Origin: JAMXLO01 sp964427005
GTDB lineage: Bacteria; Pseudomonadota; Alphaproteobacteria; Acetobacterales; Acetobacteraceae
DNA length: 64,000 nt
Direction: 5' to 3'
Assembly: GCA_964427005.1 (NCBI GenBank)
Contig: CAYRTL010000002.1
Coordinates: forward strand, 1 to 64,000
Shown here: positions 53,605 through 62,973 of the stretch, piece after piece
Layout of the letters: every line of letters starts with the position of its first letter
How positions within the stretch are numbered: the stretch's first letter is position 1
The notes under the pieces: generated by a model
Database searches by the model: none
What the model was told of the DNA's origin: nothing
What the model saw: the letters and a program-made list of their open reading frames with translations, nothing else
Program-made: the position numbers and the translations under genes

Positions 53605-54816
53605 ATGCCACGTGGGGAGCGGCTTGTACGCAAGATCGTGATGCGTATGGTGGCTCTCGCGGGCACAGTGATGGCAGCCGCCGTGGGGCTCTCTTCCGCC
53701 GCAGAGGCCCAAATTGGCTCGGAACGTTACAGCTCGATCGTGGTAGAGGCCGCAACCGGCAATGTGCTGGAGGCCGCGAACCCCGACGCCCTGCGTCATC
53801 CCGCCAGTCTCGCCAAACTGATGACCCTCTACATGGCATTCGAGGCGCTGCGCGACAGACGCATAGTGGCCGAACAGCTTGTGCCGATATCTCCCCACTC
53901 CGCCTCCATGGAGCCATCAAAGCTCGGTCTGGTGCCTGGCACGCGGTTGACGGTCGAGGAGGCGATCCTCGGCTTGGTCACCAAGTCTGCGAACGACGCC
54001 GCCGCTGCATTGGGTGAGCTGCTCGGTGGCTCGGAAGACCGGTTCGCGCAAATGATGACCCTGCGGGCGCGGGCCCTCGGCATGAGCCACACGACCTTCA
54101 CCAACGCCTCAGGCTTGCCGGACCCGGATCAATGGACGACGGCCCGAGATCTGGCGATCCTCGCCCGTCATCTGGTGACGGACTTCCCGGGCTTTTATCC
54201 GTATTTCAGCACCCACAGCTTTACCTTTCAGCGCCGCGTCATCTTCAACCATGACCGGATGCTGCAGTCCTATCCGGGCGCTGACGGGATGAAGACCGGA
54301 TATACCGAGGCATCCGGCCACAACCTTGTCACCAGCGCGGTGCGTGGCGGGGTCCGTTTGATTGGCGTGGTACTCGGCGCAAGCTCCAATCCCGAGCGCG
54401 ACGCCCATATGGCTATGCTGCTGAACCAGGGTTTCGAGCAGATGGATGTTCCGGTGGAACGCCGGACCACGGTGGCCAGCCGGCTACCAAGCCTGGTGAG
54501 CACGGCGCATGCCGCGACACTGACAGTGCAGCCCGTGCGGCCAGCCTCGCGGAATAATGCGGGCGTCTGGTCAATCCAGGTGGGCACCTTCGGCAGTGAA
54601 AAGGCCGCGCGCGAAGCAGCGGCAAATGCCCGCCGTGCAGCCGATGCCGGGGACGTGCGCATCGAACCCACCAGCCAGCATGGCCGGACCATCTGGCGGG
54701 CGCAGGTGACCGGACTGAACGCTTCGGAGGCGCAGGGGGCCTGTTCCGCTCTGACGCACCGCCGGATGGCATGTATGGTGCTGCGGCCAGATCAGCGGCA
54801 GGTCGCGAGCCGGTAG
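53605..54816 (+). CDS. D-alanyl-D-alanine carboxypeptidase with SPOR domain
   Basis: A 403-aa S11-family penicillin-binding protein. The signal peptide ends near SSAAEAQ. Active-site motifs are SLAKLM (Ser-x-x-Lys), SAN and KTGYTE. The C-terminal 80 residues (WSIQVGTFGSEKAAREAA ... IWRAQVTGL) form a SPOR domain that binds denuded peptidoglycan at the septum. It trims pentapeptides in the periplasm. ATG 53605 follows GGGGG; an ATG at 53641 is possible. Confidence 0.9.
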   Translation: MPRGERLVRKIVMRMVALAGTVMAAAVGLSSAAEAQIGSERYSSIVVEAATGNVLEAANPDALRHPASLAKLMTLYMAFEALRDRRIVAEQLVPISPHSASMEPSKLGLVPGTRLTVEEAILGLVTKSANDAAAALGELLGGSEDRFAQMMTLRARALGMSHTTFTNASGLPDPDQWTTARDLAILARHLVTDFPGFYPYFSTHSFTFQRRVIFNHDRMLQSYPGADGMKTGYTEASGHNLVTSAVRGGVRLIGVVLGASSNPERDAHMAMLLNQGFEQMDVPVERRTTVASRLPSLVSTAHAATLTVQPVRPASRNNAGVWSIQVGTFGSEKAAREAAANARRAADAGDVRIEPTSQHGRTIWRAQVTGLNASEAQGACSALTHRRMACMVLRPDQRQVASR

Positions 54817-54821
54817 CGGCG

Positions 54822-55511
54822 TCAGCCTTTTCTGTCGAGCCGGCGCACTCCCTCGGAGCCCGCCACCAGCGCCATCTTGGCCATGCTGATGAACAGGCCC
54901 GTTTCTACCACGCCGATCGTCTGACCGATTGCCAGGTCCAGCGCCGCGGGATCGGGTATTGGACCGAAGCGGCAATCCAGGATCCGATTGCCGCCGTCTG
55001 TGCAGAACAGTTGCCCATTGGAGTCCGGCCGCGCCACGGGCTCGGTGCCAAGCTCACGTAACCGGTCCGCCGTCGTCTCCCAACCGAATGGCACCACCTC
55101 GATCGGGACTGGTGCGGTGCCGCCGAGGCGATCGACGAGCTTTCGGCTGTCCGCGACGATAATCAGCTGGTCAGAGGCTGCGGCAACGATTTTCTCCCGC
55201 AGCAGCGCGCCACCGAGGCCCTTGATCAGGTTCAGCGAGCCCAGCTCGATTTCGTCGGCGCCATCAATGGTCAGGTCGATCCTGCGGTGCTCAGCGAACG
55301 TGGTGAGGGGAATGCCGCCGCGGCGCGCCTGTTCGGCACTGCGTTCGGAGGTAGGAATGGCGCGAATGCGCAGCCCATCACGCACCCGACGGATCAATGC
55401 TTCGATCGCGAAGTATGCCGTCGAGCCGGTGCCGAGACCGACGATCATCCCGTCCTCGACCATGGCAGCCGCGGTTTCCGCAGCCTCTCGCTTCTGGTCG
55501 TCGCGATCCAT
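54822..55511 (-). CDS. rpiA: Ribose-5-phosphate isomerase A
   Basis: A 229-aa enzyme of the pentose phosphate pathway. GLGTGSTAYFAIEAL, DLTIDGADEIELG and LIKGLGGALLREKIVA are the RpiA motifs (the usual KGGGAAL reads KGLGGAL). Its ATG overlaps the stop of the M19 dipeptidase (TGATG), so the two are co-translated. Convergent with the carboxypeptidase gene. Confidence 0.94.
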   Translation of the reverse strand: MDRDDQKREAAETAAAMVEDGMIVGLGTGSTAYFAIEALIRRVRDGLRIRAIPTSERSAEQARRGGIPLTTFAEHRRIDLTIDGADEIELGSLNLIKGLGGALLREKIVAAASDQLIIVADSRKLVDRLGGTAPVPIEVVPFGWETTADRLRELGTEPVARPDSNGQLFCTDGGNRILDCRFGPIPDPAALDLAIGQTIGVVETGLFISMAKMALVAGSEGVRRLDRKG

Positions 55512-56440
55512 CAGTCACGCACCGCGCGGAACACCCGCAGCCAATTGTCGGCGCAGACCTTCGCCACCTCAGCCTCCGTCATGCCTCGGCTCCGCAACGC
55601 ATGGGCGATCTCTTCGTGGCGGGAAAAGTCCGGCATTTCGCTCTTCGCTATACCGGCAGGCAGGTCGGTCCCTATTCCGACGTGATCCACGCCAACGGAG
55701 TCGATCAGGCGGAACAGATGGCGGATCATGCCGGGCAGCTTCTCCTGCCAGAGCACGGCGATCCACGCGCCGATCACGCCGCCTGTTTCCACCACCATGC
55801 GCGCGTACTCGGGGCTGATATAACGCGGGTGATCACCGTCCGGATGGCCCGGCTCCTTCAGGTTGGCGTGGGTGCAAACTATCGGCTTGGTGGCGTGCTT
55901 GACCACGCCGGCGACGGTCGCCTCCGAGCAATGCGCCACGTCAACGATGATGCCGAGTTGGTTCATTCGGCGGACCGCATCGGCGCCGAACGGCGTCAAA
56001 CCGCCATGCACGGGTGGCGCCGTCTGGATGTCACCAGTCTCATTGACGAGGTAATGCGTGAGCTGGATGGAGCGCACGCCGCGTGCCTCGAGCGCGTCAA
56101 GCCGGCCGAGGTCGCCTTCCAGAAAGTCGCAGCCCTCGACTGCCAGAACGAGTGCCGGGTCGCCCGCGCGGATATCCGCAGGTTCGCGCGCGATCCGGGT
56201 GCCGGCTGCCTCGTAGGTGCCGAGATACTCATCCACGCAGGCGAGGCATTCGCCAGGCTGCGGATCCCGCACCTTCTCCAGCCGCTTTGTCTCCGGATTC
56301 CGGCGGATCATCGGCAAGTCGGCAATGGCGGAAACCACGGCCGCCGCGACGCCGCCCGGCTTCATGGTAGCGAGCACCGCGCGGTCCACTGGACCCGTGC
56401 GGTTTGGCCTTCCTGCGTGCGTATGCATGTCGATGATCAT
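55511..56440 (-). CDS. M19-family (renal dipeptidase-type) metallohydrolase
   Basis: A 309-aa TIM-barrel zinc dipeptidase. Metal ligands: IDMHTHAG, the Glu of AVEGCDFLEGD, His of IVDVAHCSE and His of IVCTHANLKE. Family members cleave dipeptides, often with a C-terminal D-residue. The start at ATG 56440 leaves a 120-base divergent spacer to map; the longer reading frame upstream is antisense to map. Operon with rpiA. Confidence 0.88.
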   Translation of the reverse strand: MIIDMHTHAGRPNRTGPVDRAVLATMKPGGVAAAVVSAIADLPMIRRNPETKRLEKVRDPQPGECLACVDEYLGTYEAAGTRIAREPADIRAGDPALVLAVEGCDFLEGDLGRLDALEARGVRSIQLTHYLVNETGDIQTAPPVHGGLTPFGADAVRRMNQLGIIVDVAHCSEATVAGVVKHATKPIVCTHANLKEPGHPDGDHPRYISPEYARMVVETGGVIGAWIAVLWQEKLPGMIRHLFRLIDSVGVDHVGIGTDLPAGIAKSEMPDFSRHEEIAHALRSRGMTEAEVAKVCADNWLRVFRAVRD

Positions 56441-56560
56441 CGCGGGCAGGCAATAGCCGTTCCGGCTGGTTCTGGCCACTGCATTGGCCTTGCGCCAGGG
56501 CATCGGGTTGCGCATCTTTGCAGGATACCGAGCGGTATCGATACGGAGAACCAGGGCAAG

Positions 56561-57367
56561 ATGGACGGCGGGGCCGACGCAAGACGCATCACGATCCATG
56601 CGCCTGAGGACTTCGCCGGGATGCGCGCGGCCGGCCGTCTGGCGGCCGAGGCCCTGGACATGATCACCCAGCATGTCCGGCCGGGGGTTTCGACGGGAAC
56701 GCTCGACGCGCTGTGCCACGAGTTCATCACGGCGCATGGCGCCGTGCCGGCGCCGCTGAATTATCGCGGCTACCCGAAATCGATCTGCACCTCGATCAAC
56801 CATGTTGTCTGCCATGGCATCCCGGGTGACCGGAAGCTGGAGAACGGCGACATCCTGAACATTGACGTGACCGTGATCCTGGACGGTTGGCACGGCGATT
56901 CCTCGCGCATGTATGTCGCCGGCACCGCCTCGACCCGCGCGCGCAATCTGATCGACGTGACCTACGAGGCCATGATGCGCGGCGTGCGTGCCGTGAAGCC
57001 CGGTGTGACGCTCGGAGACATCGGCCACGTGATCCAGAATTACGTGGAAAGCCAGCGGTTCAGCGTGGTGCGTGACTTTTGCGGGCACGGCATCGGGCGG
57101 CGCTTTCACGAGCCGCCGAACGTGCTGCATTTCGGCAAGCCAGGTGAGGGGCCGGTGCTGCGGCCCGGGATGTTCTTCACCATCGAGCCGATGGTGAATG
57201 CCGGCCGTCCTGAGGTGAAGGTGCTGGACGATGGCTGGACCGCCGTCACGCGCGACCGCAGCCTATCCGCTCAGTTCGAGCACATGATCGGCGTCACCGA
57301 CACAGGCTGCGAGATCTTCACACTTTCGCCTGCCGGACTGAACAAGCCGCCTTACAACCTGACCTGA
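56561..57367 (+). CDS. map: Type I methionine aminopeptidase
   Basis: A 268-aa enzyme that removes the initiator Met. Metal-ligand regions are DILNIDVTVILDGWHGDSS, DFCGHGIGRRFHEPP, FFTIEPMVNAG and FEHMIGVTD. The substrate-side Cys/His loop SICTSINHVVCHGIP is typical. Only the part from ATG 56561 is real; the longer open frame is antisense to the dipeptidase gene. Confidence 0.95.
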   Translation: MDGGADARRITIHAPEDFAGMRAAGRLAAEALDMITQHVRPGVSTGTLDALCHEFITAHGAVPAPLNYRGYPKSICTSINHVVCHGIPGDRKLENGDILNIDVTVILDGWHGDSSRMYVAGTASTRARNLIDVTYEAMMRGVRAVKPGVTLGDIGHVIQNYVESQRFSVVRDFCGHGIGRRFHEPPNVLHFGKPGEGPVLRPGMFFTIEPMVNAGRPEVKVLDDGWTAVTRDRSLSAQFEHMIGVTDTGCEIFTLSPAGLNKPPYNLT

Positions 57368-57377
57368 GGTTTCCGAC

Positions 57378-58400
57378 ATGACGAAGCCTTTCCAGTTCGG
57401 CCTCGTGGTCCGCGGTCAGGCGGAGCACGGCGAGGATATTCGCCGCCGCTTCGCGGAAACCCTGGCGATGGTGCGCCTGGCTGATCGGCTCGGTTTTGAT
57501 TCGGTCACCAAGACCGCGCACTACAGCGCGCATCCGTTTCAAATGCTCCAGCTTGTGCCGATGCTGGCCCGCTTCACGGCGGAGGCGCCGCGGCTTCGGC
57601 TCAATGCCGGCGTCGTGCTGTTGCCTCTGCTGTCGCCCCTGCACGTCGCCGAGGAGTTCGCGACGCTCGATGTCATGTCGGGTGGCAAGATCATCCTCGG
57701 CGTGGGCCTTGGTTATCGCGACGTTGAATTCAAGGCATTCGGTGTGCCCAGGACGCAGCGTGCGCGCCGTTTCGAAGCGAATCTCATAGCTATTCGGCGG
57801 TTGTGGACCGAAGAAAAGGTCACGATGAAGACCGAGTATTTTGAACTCGATGAGGCATCGTGCCTGCCCAAGCCGTTGCAGCAGCCGCATCCGCCAATCT
57901 GGGTCGGGGCAAATGCAGACCCGGCCGTGGAGCGCGCGGCGCGATTGGGTGATTGCTGGTATATCGGGCCGGCGGTCGAAATCGCTGCCGTCGAACGGCA
58001 AATGGAGCTGTACCGTCGCGCGCTGGACGCTGCCAACAAGCCGTTCCCCGAAGAGCTGCCGATGCGGCGTGAAGTCTTCGTTGCCAAGACCAGAGAGGAG
58101 GCGATCCGCCTCTGCGCACCGTATCTTGGAGCGAAATACGCAGCCTATAACGCATGGCGCCAGGACTTGCCGTCGGACGACAGCGGTCTCGATCAGGAGT
58201 TTGCCAGCCTCATCGGTGATCGCTTCCTGATCGGCTCGCCGGACGAGGTGGCAGAGCAGGTCATTGCCATCCATCGGCGGCTCGGCGTGAATCATCTGGT
58301 GATGAGTTGCGAGTGGGCAGGCATGCCGGAAAGTCTCGCGATCGAGACGATGGAAATGATCGCGAAGGAACTATTCCCGCGCGTGCGCCAAGGGCTGTAA
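57378..58400 (+). CDS. LLM-class flavin-dependent oxidoreductase
   Basis: A 340-aa luciferase-like (F420/FMN type) enzyme: FQFGLVVRGQAEHG, LRLNAGVVLLPLLSPLHVAEEFATLDVMSGGKIILGVGLGYR and QPHPPIWVGANADPAVERAA. It follows map by ten bases. It is only distantly like the luciferase-like protein at 21169. Substrate unknown. Confidence 0.87.
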   Translation: MTKPFQFGLVVRGQAEHGEDIRRRFAETLAMVRLADRLGFDSVTKTAHYSAHPFQMLQLVPMLARFTAEAPRLRLNAGVVLLPLLSPLHVAEEFATLDVMSGGKIILGVGLGYRDVEFKAFGVPRTQRARRFEANLIAIRRLWTEEKVTMKTEYFELDEASCLPKPLQQPHPPIWVGANADPAVERAARLGDCWYIGPAVEIAAVERQMELYRRALDAANKPFPEELPMRREVFVAKTREEAIRLCAPYLGAKYAAYNAWRQDLPSDDSGLDQEFASLIGDRFLIGSPDEVAEQVIAIHRRLGVNHLVMSCEWAGMPESLAIETMEMIAKELFPRVRQGL

Positions 58401-58405
58401 GTCTT

Positions 58406-58429
58406 CATCGTCGCCCCGCCATGACGATG
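58406..58429. repeat. Inverted repeat after the luciferase-like gene
   Basis: CATCGTC and GACGATG arms around a 10-base centre containing CCCCGCCAT, which resembles part of the palindrome at 981-1007. Possibly a decayed copy of the same dispersed element. Confidence 0.45.
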
Positions 58430-58504
58430 GAATGCAGCACCTATGGCTCTTGCCCCGCGCTCGGGCCTGCCGCAGCGTAGTGCCGCAGACCCAGGAGGAT
58501 CGCC

Positions 58505-58909
58505 ATGAATGACCAGACCATGCCCGCGATGAAGGTCGCCGTTGCGACGATGGAGAACGCCAACTATGTCGCGGGTCGCCGCGCCTTCTTCAAATACCGC
58601 GACCTTGGCGTGACCGATGCCACCAACGGCTTCATGCGGGCGCAGGTCACCTCGGCCGAACAGGGAATGTCCAAGCCGACAGGCTGGCACGTCCATAAGT
58701 GCCAGGCCCAGTTGGTCTACATGCTCAGCGGCTGGATCGATCTCGAATTCGCCGATCGCAAGGTACGCGTCAAGGCGGGTGACTCGATCATGATCCCTGG
58801 CAATACGCCGCATAACGAGACCGGCACGTCCGACACGTTCGAGCTGCTTGAGGTCTCGATACCTGCCGACATGGGTACGGAACCCTGCGAGGCACCCGCC
58901 GGGCGTTAA
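58505..58909 (+). CDS. Cupin-domain protein
   Basis: A 134-aa single cupin barrel. GWHVHKCQAQLVYMLSGWIDLEF carries the first metal motif (HxH and a Gln in place of the usual Glu-side residue), and GDSIMIPGNTPHNETG the second His. AGGAGG precedes ATG 58505. Substrate and reaction unknown; small cupins of this kind can be dioxygenases, isomerases or binding proteins. Confidence 0.85.
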   Translation: MNDQTMPAMKVAVATMENANYVAGRRAFFKYRDLGVTDATNGFMRAQVTSAEQGMSKPTGWHVHKCQAQLVYMLSGWIDLEFADRKVRVKAGDSIMIPGNTPHNETGTSDTFELLEVSIPADMGTEPCEAPAGR

Positions 58910-58943
58910 CCTCGGTTCAAACTGCTTCGGCCACTCTCGGGGC

Positions 58944-59693
58944 GTGCCAATAACTGGTCGCGTCCCGCGCTTTGCCGAAGCGCTCGATCTGTTTGAAGCC
59001 GCGCCGCAAGAGACCGCGGCGCGCGAGCTGGGCGTGGAAGGTCACCGGCGCCGCTTGCGCGAGCGCTTCCTGTCGGCTGGCCCCGAGGCGCTGGCAGACC
59101 ATGAGATGCTGGAACTCGTGCTATTCGCGCTGCCACGACGCGACACCAAGGCGCTTGCGCGCGCGTTGCTGTCCCGCTTCGGCAGCTTCGCGAGTGTGAT
59201 TGCCGCGCCCATTCAGGATCTGCTGTCGGTCGAAGGTCTCGGTGATGCAGGCGTGGCAACACTGAAGTCTGTGCATGCAGCCGCGCTCCGGTTGATGCGC
59301 GCCGATGTGATAGATCGGCCGGTGCTGTCCAATTGGGACACACTGATAGCGTATCTGAATGCAGAGCTGTCGCGTGAGCGCGTCGAACAGTTCCATGTCC
59401 TGTTCCTGGACAACCGCAACCGGCTGCTGGCGGATGAGGCGCAGCAGCGCGGCACGGTGAACCACACGCCAGTCTATCCGCGTGAGGTCGCCAAGCGTGC
59501 GCTTGAGCTGCACGCGACTGCGCTGATCCTCGTGCATAACCATCCCAGCGGCGATCCGACGCCGTCGCGCGACGACATCGCGATGACGCAGCAGATCAAG
59601 GCAGCCACCGCGGCACTGTCGATCGTGCTCCATGACCACATCATCGTCGGCAATGGCCGATGGCTCAGCTTCCGGCGCGAGGGGCTGTTGTAG
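58944..59693 (+). CDS. radC: RadC-family JAB/JAMM protein
   Basis: A 249-aa protein: an N-terminal helix-hairpin-helix part (LLSVEGLGDAGVATLKSV) and a C-terminal JAB domain with the zinc motif LILVHNHPSGDPTPSRDD. Despite its name the cellular role of RadC is unsettled. The start is taken as GTG 58944; upstream codons of the same frame overlap the cupin gene and lack similarity. Confidence 0.88.
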   Translation: MPITGRVPRFAEALDLFEAAPQETAARELGVEGHRRRLRERFLSAGPEALADHEMLELVLFALPRRDTKALARALLSRFGSFASVIAAPIQDLLSVEGLGDAGVATLKSVHAAALRLMRADVIDRPVLSNWDTLIAYLNAELSRERVEQFHVLFLDNRNRLLADEAQQRGTVNHTPVYPREVAKRALELHATALILVHNHPSGDPTPSRDDIAMTQQIKAATAALSIVLHDHIIVGNGRWLSFRREGLL

Positions 59694-59705
59694 AGCGGAC
59701 TGCGC

Positions 59706-60275
59706 TCAACCGGTGACGAACGTCACGCTCAGGCCGGCCAGCATCACACCTATGGCCACATCCAGCACGACCAGTCCCGCGGCAGCGACCATGCCGACCC
59801 CAAGTGTCAGCCTGAAAGCGAACCACTCGATCCACAGTGCCCAGCCGATTGCGAAAAGCTGCGCCACCTGATCCAGCAGTGCCGGCGCTCCCAGCAGCCC
59901 CGGGATACTGAACACCACCAGCAGCATGTACTGGACGACGTTGCACCAGTTCCACAGCGCTATGAAACGTGGCCAGCGATCGGCAAGTCCCATCGTGGCG
60001 ACCAGCCGGTGCGAAAGCACCGCGAAGCCGCACCAGCCGACGCCGAACGACAGCAGGTCCAGCGCCAACACGTGCGCCGCATGCGGCGGCACACCTTCAG
60101 CAGTCCATGCTAGAAGCCGCAGACAGAGGAATGCCGGCAGACAGATCGCCGCCGCCCAGAAGCTGCGCGCCGCACCAGCCATGTCCTGTTCGACATAACG
60201 CAATCCGTCCGCGCGTCCGCGCGCCAGCAGCAGCGCGGCATGCAGTCCGGACGATACCGATGTGGCCACGCTCAT
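59706..60275 (-). CDS. Membrane protein of unknown function (paralogue of the next upstream gene)
   Basis: A 189-aa protein with about four to five hydrophobic segments. It shares with the 200-aa neighbour the motif LARGRADGLR near the N-terminus, a W-containing NWC motif (ALWNWCNVV), and a W-x-x-W motif near the C-terminus (WIEWFAFRLTLG). Its start overlaps the neighbour's stop (ATGA). It ends the dapD-dapE gene train. No enzyme motif was recognised. Confidence 0.7.
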   Translation of the reverse strand: MSVATSVSSGLHAALLLARGRADGLRYVEQDMAGAARSFWAAAICLPAFLCLRLLAWTAEGVPPHAAHVLALDLLSFGVGWCGFAVLSHRLVATMGLADRWPRFIALWNWCNVVQYMLLVVFSIPGLLGAPALLDQVAQLFAIGWALWIEWFAFRLTLGVGMVAAAGLVVLDVAIGVMLAGLSVTFVTG

Positions 60276-60874
60276 TTGCCGTCCAGTCCTGTTGGATCAG
60301 TTGCCAGCAGCAGCATGCGCGGCCCAAGCACAATCAGCACCGTCGCGAGATTGACGCCCAGCACCATCAGCGCAGCCCTCCACCGAGACAGCCCCAGCCC
60401 GTGGCGCGCGAGGAACCAGTGCAGCCAAAGCCCGTAGCAGACCAACCCGAATACGACCGCCATACGCGCGACAGATCGCGGCAGCCCGAATGCCACCAGC
60501 ACCCCGAGTGTCAGCAGCAGAAGGCTGCCAACCACCGGTATCACCCATTGGCACCAGTTGAACGCGGTGGCGAAGCGCAACCAGGCAGCCTGCTTGCCCC
60601 ATAGCCGGGCCACCTCGAACGAGAACACCGGAGGCGCGACGAGCGCACACAGCGTCGCAAGCAAGTCTGACAACGCGCCGAGGCCGCCGCCACCCAGCAA
60701 CATCAGGATTCCACCAACCAGCGGGAACGCGATCAGCGGTGCGAGGCTCGCCAGGAAGGCATCGCGCGTACCTCCGAACTGGCGAATTCCGTCGGCGCGC
60801 CCACGCGCAAGGCGGATGACGCCGAGTACGATGCTCCCGGGTGCAGGGCGCTGACCACGTGTGTGTCCGCTCAT
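60272..60874 (-). CDS. Membrane protein of unknown function coupled to dapE
   Basis: A 200-aa protein with about five hydrophobic segments. LARGRADGIRQFGG, AFNWCQWVIP and LWLHWFLARHGLGL match the same positions in the downstream 189-aa protein, so the pair arose by an old duplication. Its ATG overlaps the dapE stop (ATGA). The fixed coupling to lysine/diaminopimelate genes may be historical or may point to an envelope role. Confidence 0.72.
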   Translation of the reverse strand: MSGHTRGQRPAPGSIVLGVIRLARGRADGIRQFGGTRDAFLASLAPLIAFPLVGGILMLLGGGGLGALSDLLATLCALVAPPVFSFEVARLWGKQAAWLRFATAFNWCQWVIPVVGSLLLLTLGVLVAFGLPRSVARMAVVFGLVCYGLWLHWFLARHGLGLSRWRAALMVLGVNLATVLIVLGPRMLLLATDPTGLDGK

Positions 60875-61995
60875 GCCAGGAAAGCAGTCAGGATCGCGCG
60901 ATAGATGCGCGCGAGATCGCGCAACTCGGCGGCCGGCACGCGTTCGTCCGTTTGATGCATGGTGGCGCCGACGAGCCCAAACTCTGCCACCGGGCAATAC
61001 CGTGCGATAAAGCGGGCATCCGATGTGCCGCCACCGGTGTCGAGCTTCGGCTCCACACCGGAGGCTGCAACAATGGCGTTCCGGAGTTTGTCCACCAGCG
61101 GGCCGGGTTGGGTCAGGAAGGATTCGCCGCTGATTGCGATGTCGAGGTCAAACTTCTCGGCGTGCTGCGCGATGACGGCGCGCAGCCAGGCTGACAACGC
61201 CGCACCCGTGTGGTCGCTGTTGAAGCGGATGTTGAGCATCGCGCTCGCAGACGCAGGTATGACGTTGGTTACAGAATTGCCGACATCGATGCTGGTGAAT
61301 TGCAGGCTGGTTGGTTGGAACCAGTCATTTCCGGCGTCGATTGGTGCGGCGGTCAGCGCATCGGCGATCCGAATCAGCCGGTGAACCGGATTGTCGGCGC
61401 GATGCGGGTAAGCGACGTGCCCCTGGGTGCCATGCACAGTGATCTTCGCATTGAGGCTGCCGCGGCGGCCGATCTTCACCATGTCACCGAGCGTCACTGG
61501 ACAGGTCGGTTCCCCCACGATGCAGAAGTCGGGGATCTGGTCGTTTGCCTGCATCCATTCGAGCACGCGTACCGTGCCATCGACTGCGACCCCTTCCTCG
61601 TCGCCGGTGATCAGCAGGCTGATCGAACCATTGGGCGCGCCGCCGGCAAGGTGCTCGGCCGCCGCAGCAACGAATGCCGCGATGCCGCCTTTCATATCGC
61701 AGGCGCCGCGGCCATACAGGATCCCGTTGCTTACTTCACCGGCGAACGGATCGAACCGCCACTCCGCACTGCCCACTGGCACAACATCCGTATGACCGGC
61801 GAAGCAGATGTGAGGTGATCCTGTGCCAATGCGCGCGAACAGATTTTCGATCTCACCATATCGCAGAGGAGTGACAGCAAATCCAAGCTGCTTCAAAGCA
61901 TCGGTCAGCACCGACTGCGCGCCAGCATCCGCCGGCGTGACTGACGGACAGCGAATCAGAGCCTGTGCAAGTGGCAGCGGATCGCGTAAATCCAT
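60871..61995 (-). CDS. dapE: Succinyl-diaminopimelate desuccinylase
   Basis: A 374-aa M20-type di-zinc hydrolase of the succinylase lysine/meso-DAP pathway. Ligand motifs are CFAGHTDVVPVG, GRGACDMKGG, LLITGDEEGVAVDGT and ATMHQTDERV. RFNSDHTG and GGTSDARFI are DapE-specific. ATG 61995 follows GAGGA, seven bases after the dapD stop. Confidence 0.95.
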   Translation of the reverse strand: MDLRDPLPLAQALIRCPSVTPADAGAQSVLTDALKQLGFAVTPLRYGEIENLFARIGTGSPHICFAGHTDVVPVGSAEWRFDPFAGEVSNGILYGRGACDMKGGIAAFVAAAAEHLAGGAPNGSISLLITGDEEGVAVDGTVRVLEWMQANDQIPDFCIVGEPTCPVTLGDMVKIGRRGSLNAKITVHGTQGHVAYPHRADNPVHRLIRIADALTAAPIDAGNDWFQPTSLQFTSIDVGNSVTNVIPASASAMLNIRFNSDHTGAALSAWLRAVIAQHAEKFDLDIAISGESFLTQPGPLVDKLRNAIVAASGVEPKLDTGGGTSDARFIARYCPVAEFGLVGATMHQTDERVPAAELRDLARIYRAILTAFLA

Positions 61996-62002
61996 TCCTC
62001 GC

Positions 62003-62842
62003 TCAATCGCGCAGCAATTCGTTGATTGATGTCTTGGCGCGAGTCTGCTCGTCCACCGTCTTGACGATGACCGCGCAGTACAGCGACGGGCCGGGCGAAC
62101 CATCGGGCAGCGGACGCCCTGGCAGCGATCCCGGCACCACCACGGAATAGGACGGCACGCGTCCGATATAAATTTCGCCGGTGGCGCGATCCACCACCTT
62201 GGTGGAAGCGCCGATGAATACGCCCATCGACAGCACGCTCCCTCGCTCGACCACGACACCTTCGGCGACTTCCGAGCGCGCGCCGACAAAGCAGTCATCT
62301 TCGATGATGACTGGATTGGCCTGCAGCGGCTCCAGCACGCCGCCGATGCCGACGCCGCCGGACAGATGGCAATTGGCGCCGATCTGAGCGCAGCTTCCAA
62401 CCGTTGCCCATGTGTCGACCATCGTGTTGCGCCCGACATACGCACCTACGTTGACGAAACTCGGCATCAGGACCGCGCCGGGCGCAATGTAGGCGGAGCG
62501 CCGCACCACTGCACCGGGCACAGCACGAAAGCCCGCCTCGCGGAAACGGTTCTCACCCCAGCCGGCGAACTTCAATGGCACCTTGTCCCATACAGGGGCT
62601 CCGCCGGGTCCTTCCATTGCCGTCGAATCCGTCAGCCGGAACGACAGCAACACGGCCTTCTTCAACCACTGGTTCACGTGCCAACCGGATCCCGTCTGTT
62701 CCGCGACCCGTTGCTCACCGGAATCCAACAGATCGAGCGCTGCCTCCACGGCCTTTCGGGCGTCACCCCCAGTCGTAGACGACAGCGACTCGCGCCGCTC
62801 CCATAGCTCCTCAATCGGCTGTTGCAGCGCGTGCTGGCTCAT
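62003..62842 (-). CDS. dapD: Tetrahydrodipicolinate N-succinyltransferase
   Basis: A 279-aa left-handed beta-helix enzyme that succinylates tetrahydrodipicolinate. The hexapeptide repeats run through VPGAVVRRSAYIAPGAVLMP, NVGAYVGRNTMVDTWATVGSCAQIG and GVGIGGVLEPLQANPVIIEDDCFVGARSEV. First gene of the dapD-dapE train; divergent from a GGDEF gene. Confidence 0.95.
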   Translation of the reverse strand: MSQHALQQPIEELWERRESLSSTTGGDARKAVEAALDLLDSGEQRVAEQTGSGWHVNQWLKKAVLLSFRLTDSTAMEGPGGAPVWDKVPLKFAGWGENRFREAGFRAVPGAVVRRSAYIAPGAVLMPSFVNVGAYVGRNTMVDTWATVGSCAQIGANCHLSGGVGIGGVLEPLQANPVIIEDDCFVGARSEVAEGVVVERGSVLSMGVFIGASTKVVDRATGEIYIGRVPSYSVVVPGSLPGRPLPDGSPGPSLYCAVIVKTVDEQTRAKTSINELLRD

Positions 62843-62973
62843 CCTGCTGGGTCCTCAATCCGTACAGCGCCGGACCATGCGCAGCGGTCCGGGACCTGTC
62901 AACGCGGCGGCACGGCAACGCTTCGTTAGCACGAATGGCGTTTAATGCTTGGCCCGGGACAGGAATTGGTGTC

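Noticed and set aside
55397..56560. Long N-terminal extension of the methionine aminopeptidase frame
   Set aside because: It is antisense to the M19 dipeptidase and rpiA; the aminopeptidase family begins near ATG 56561.
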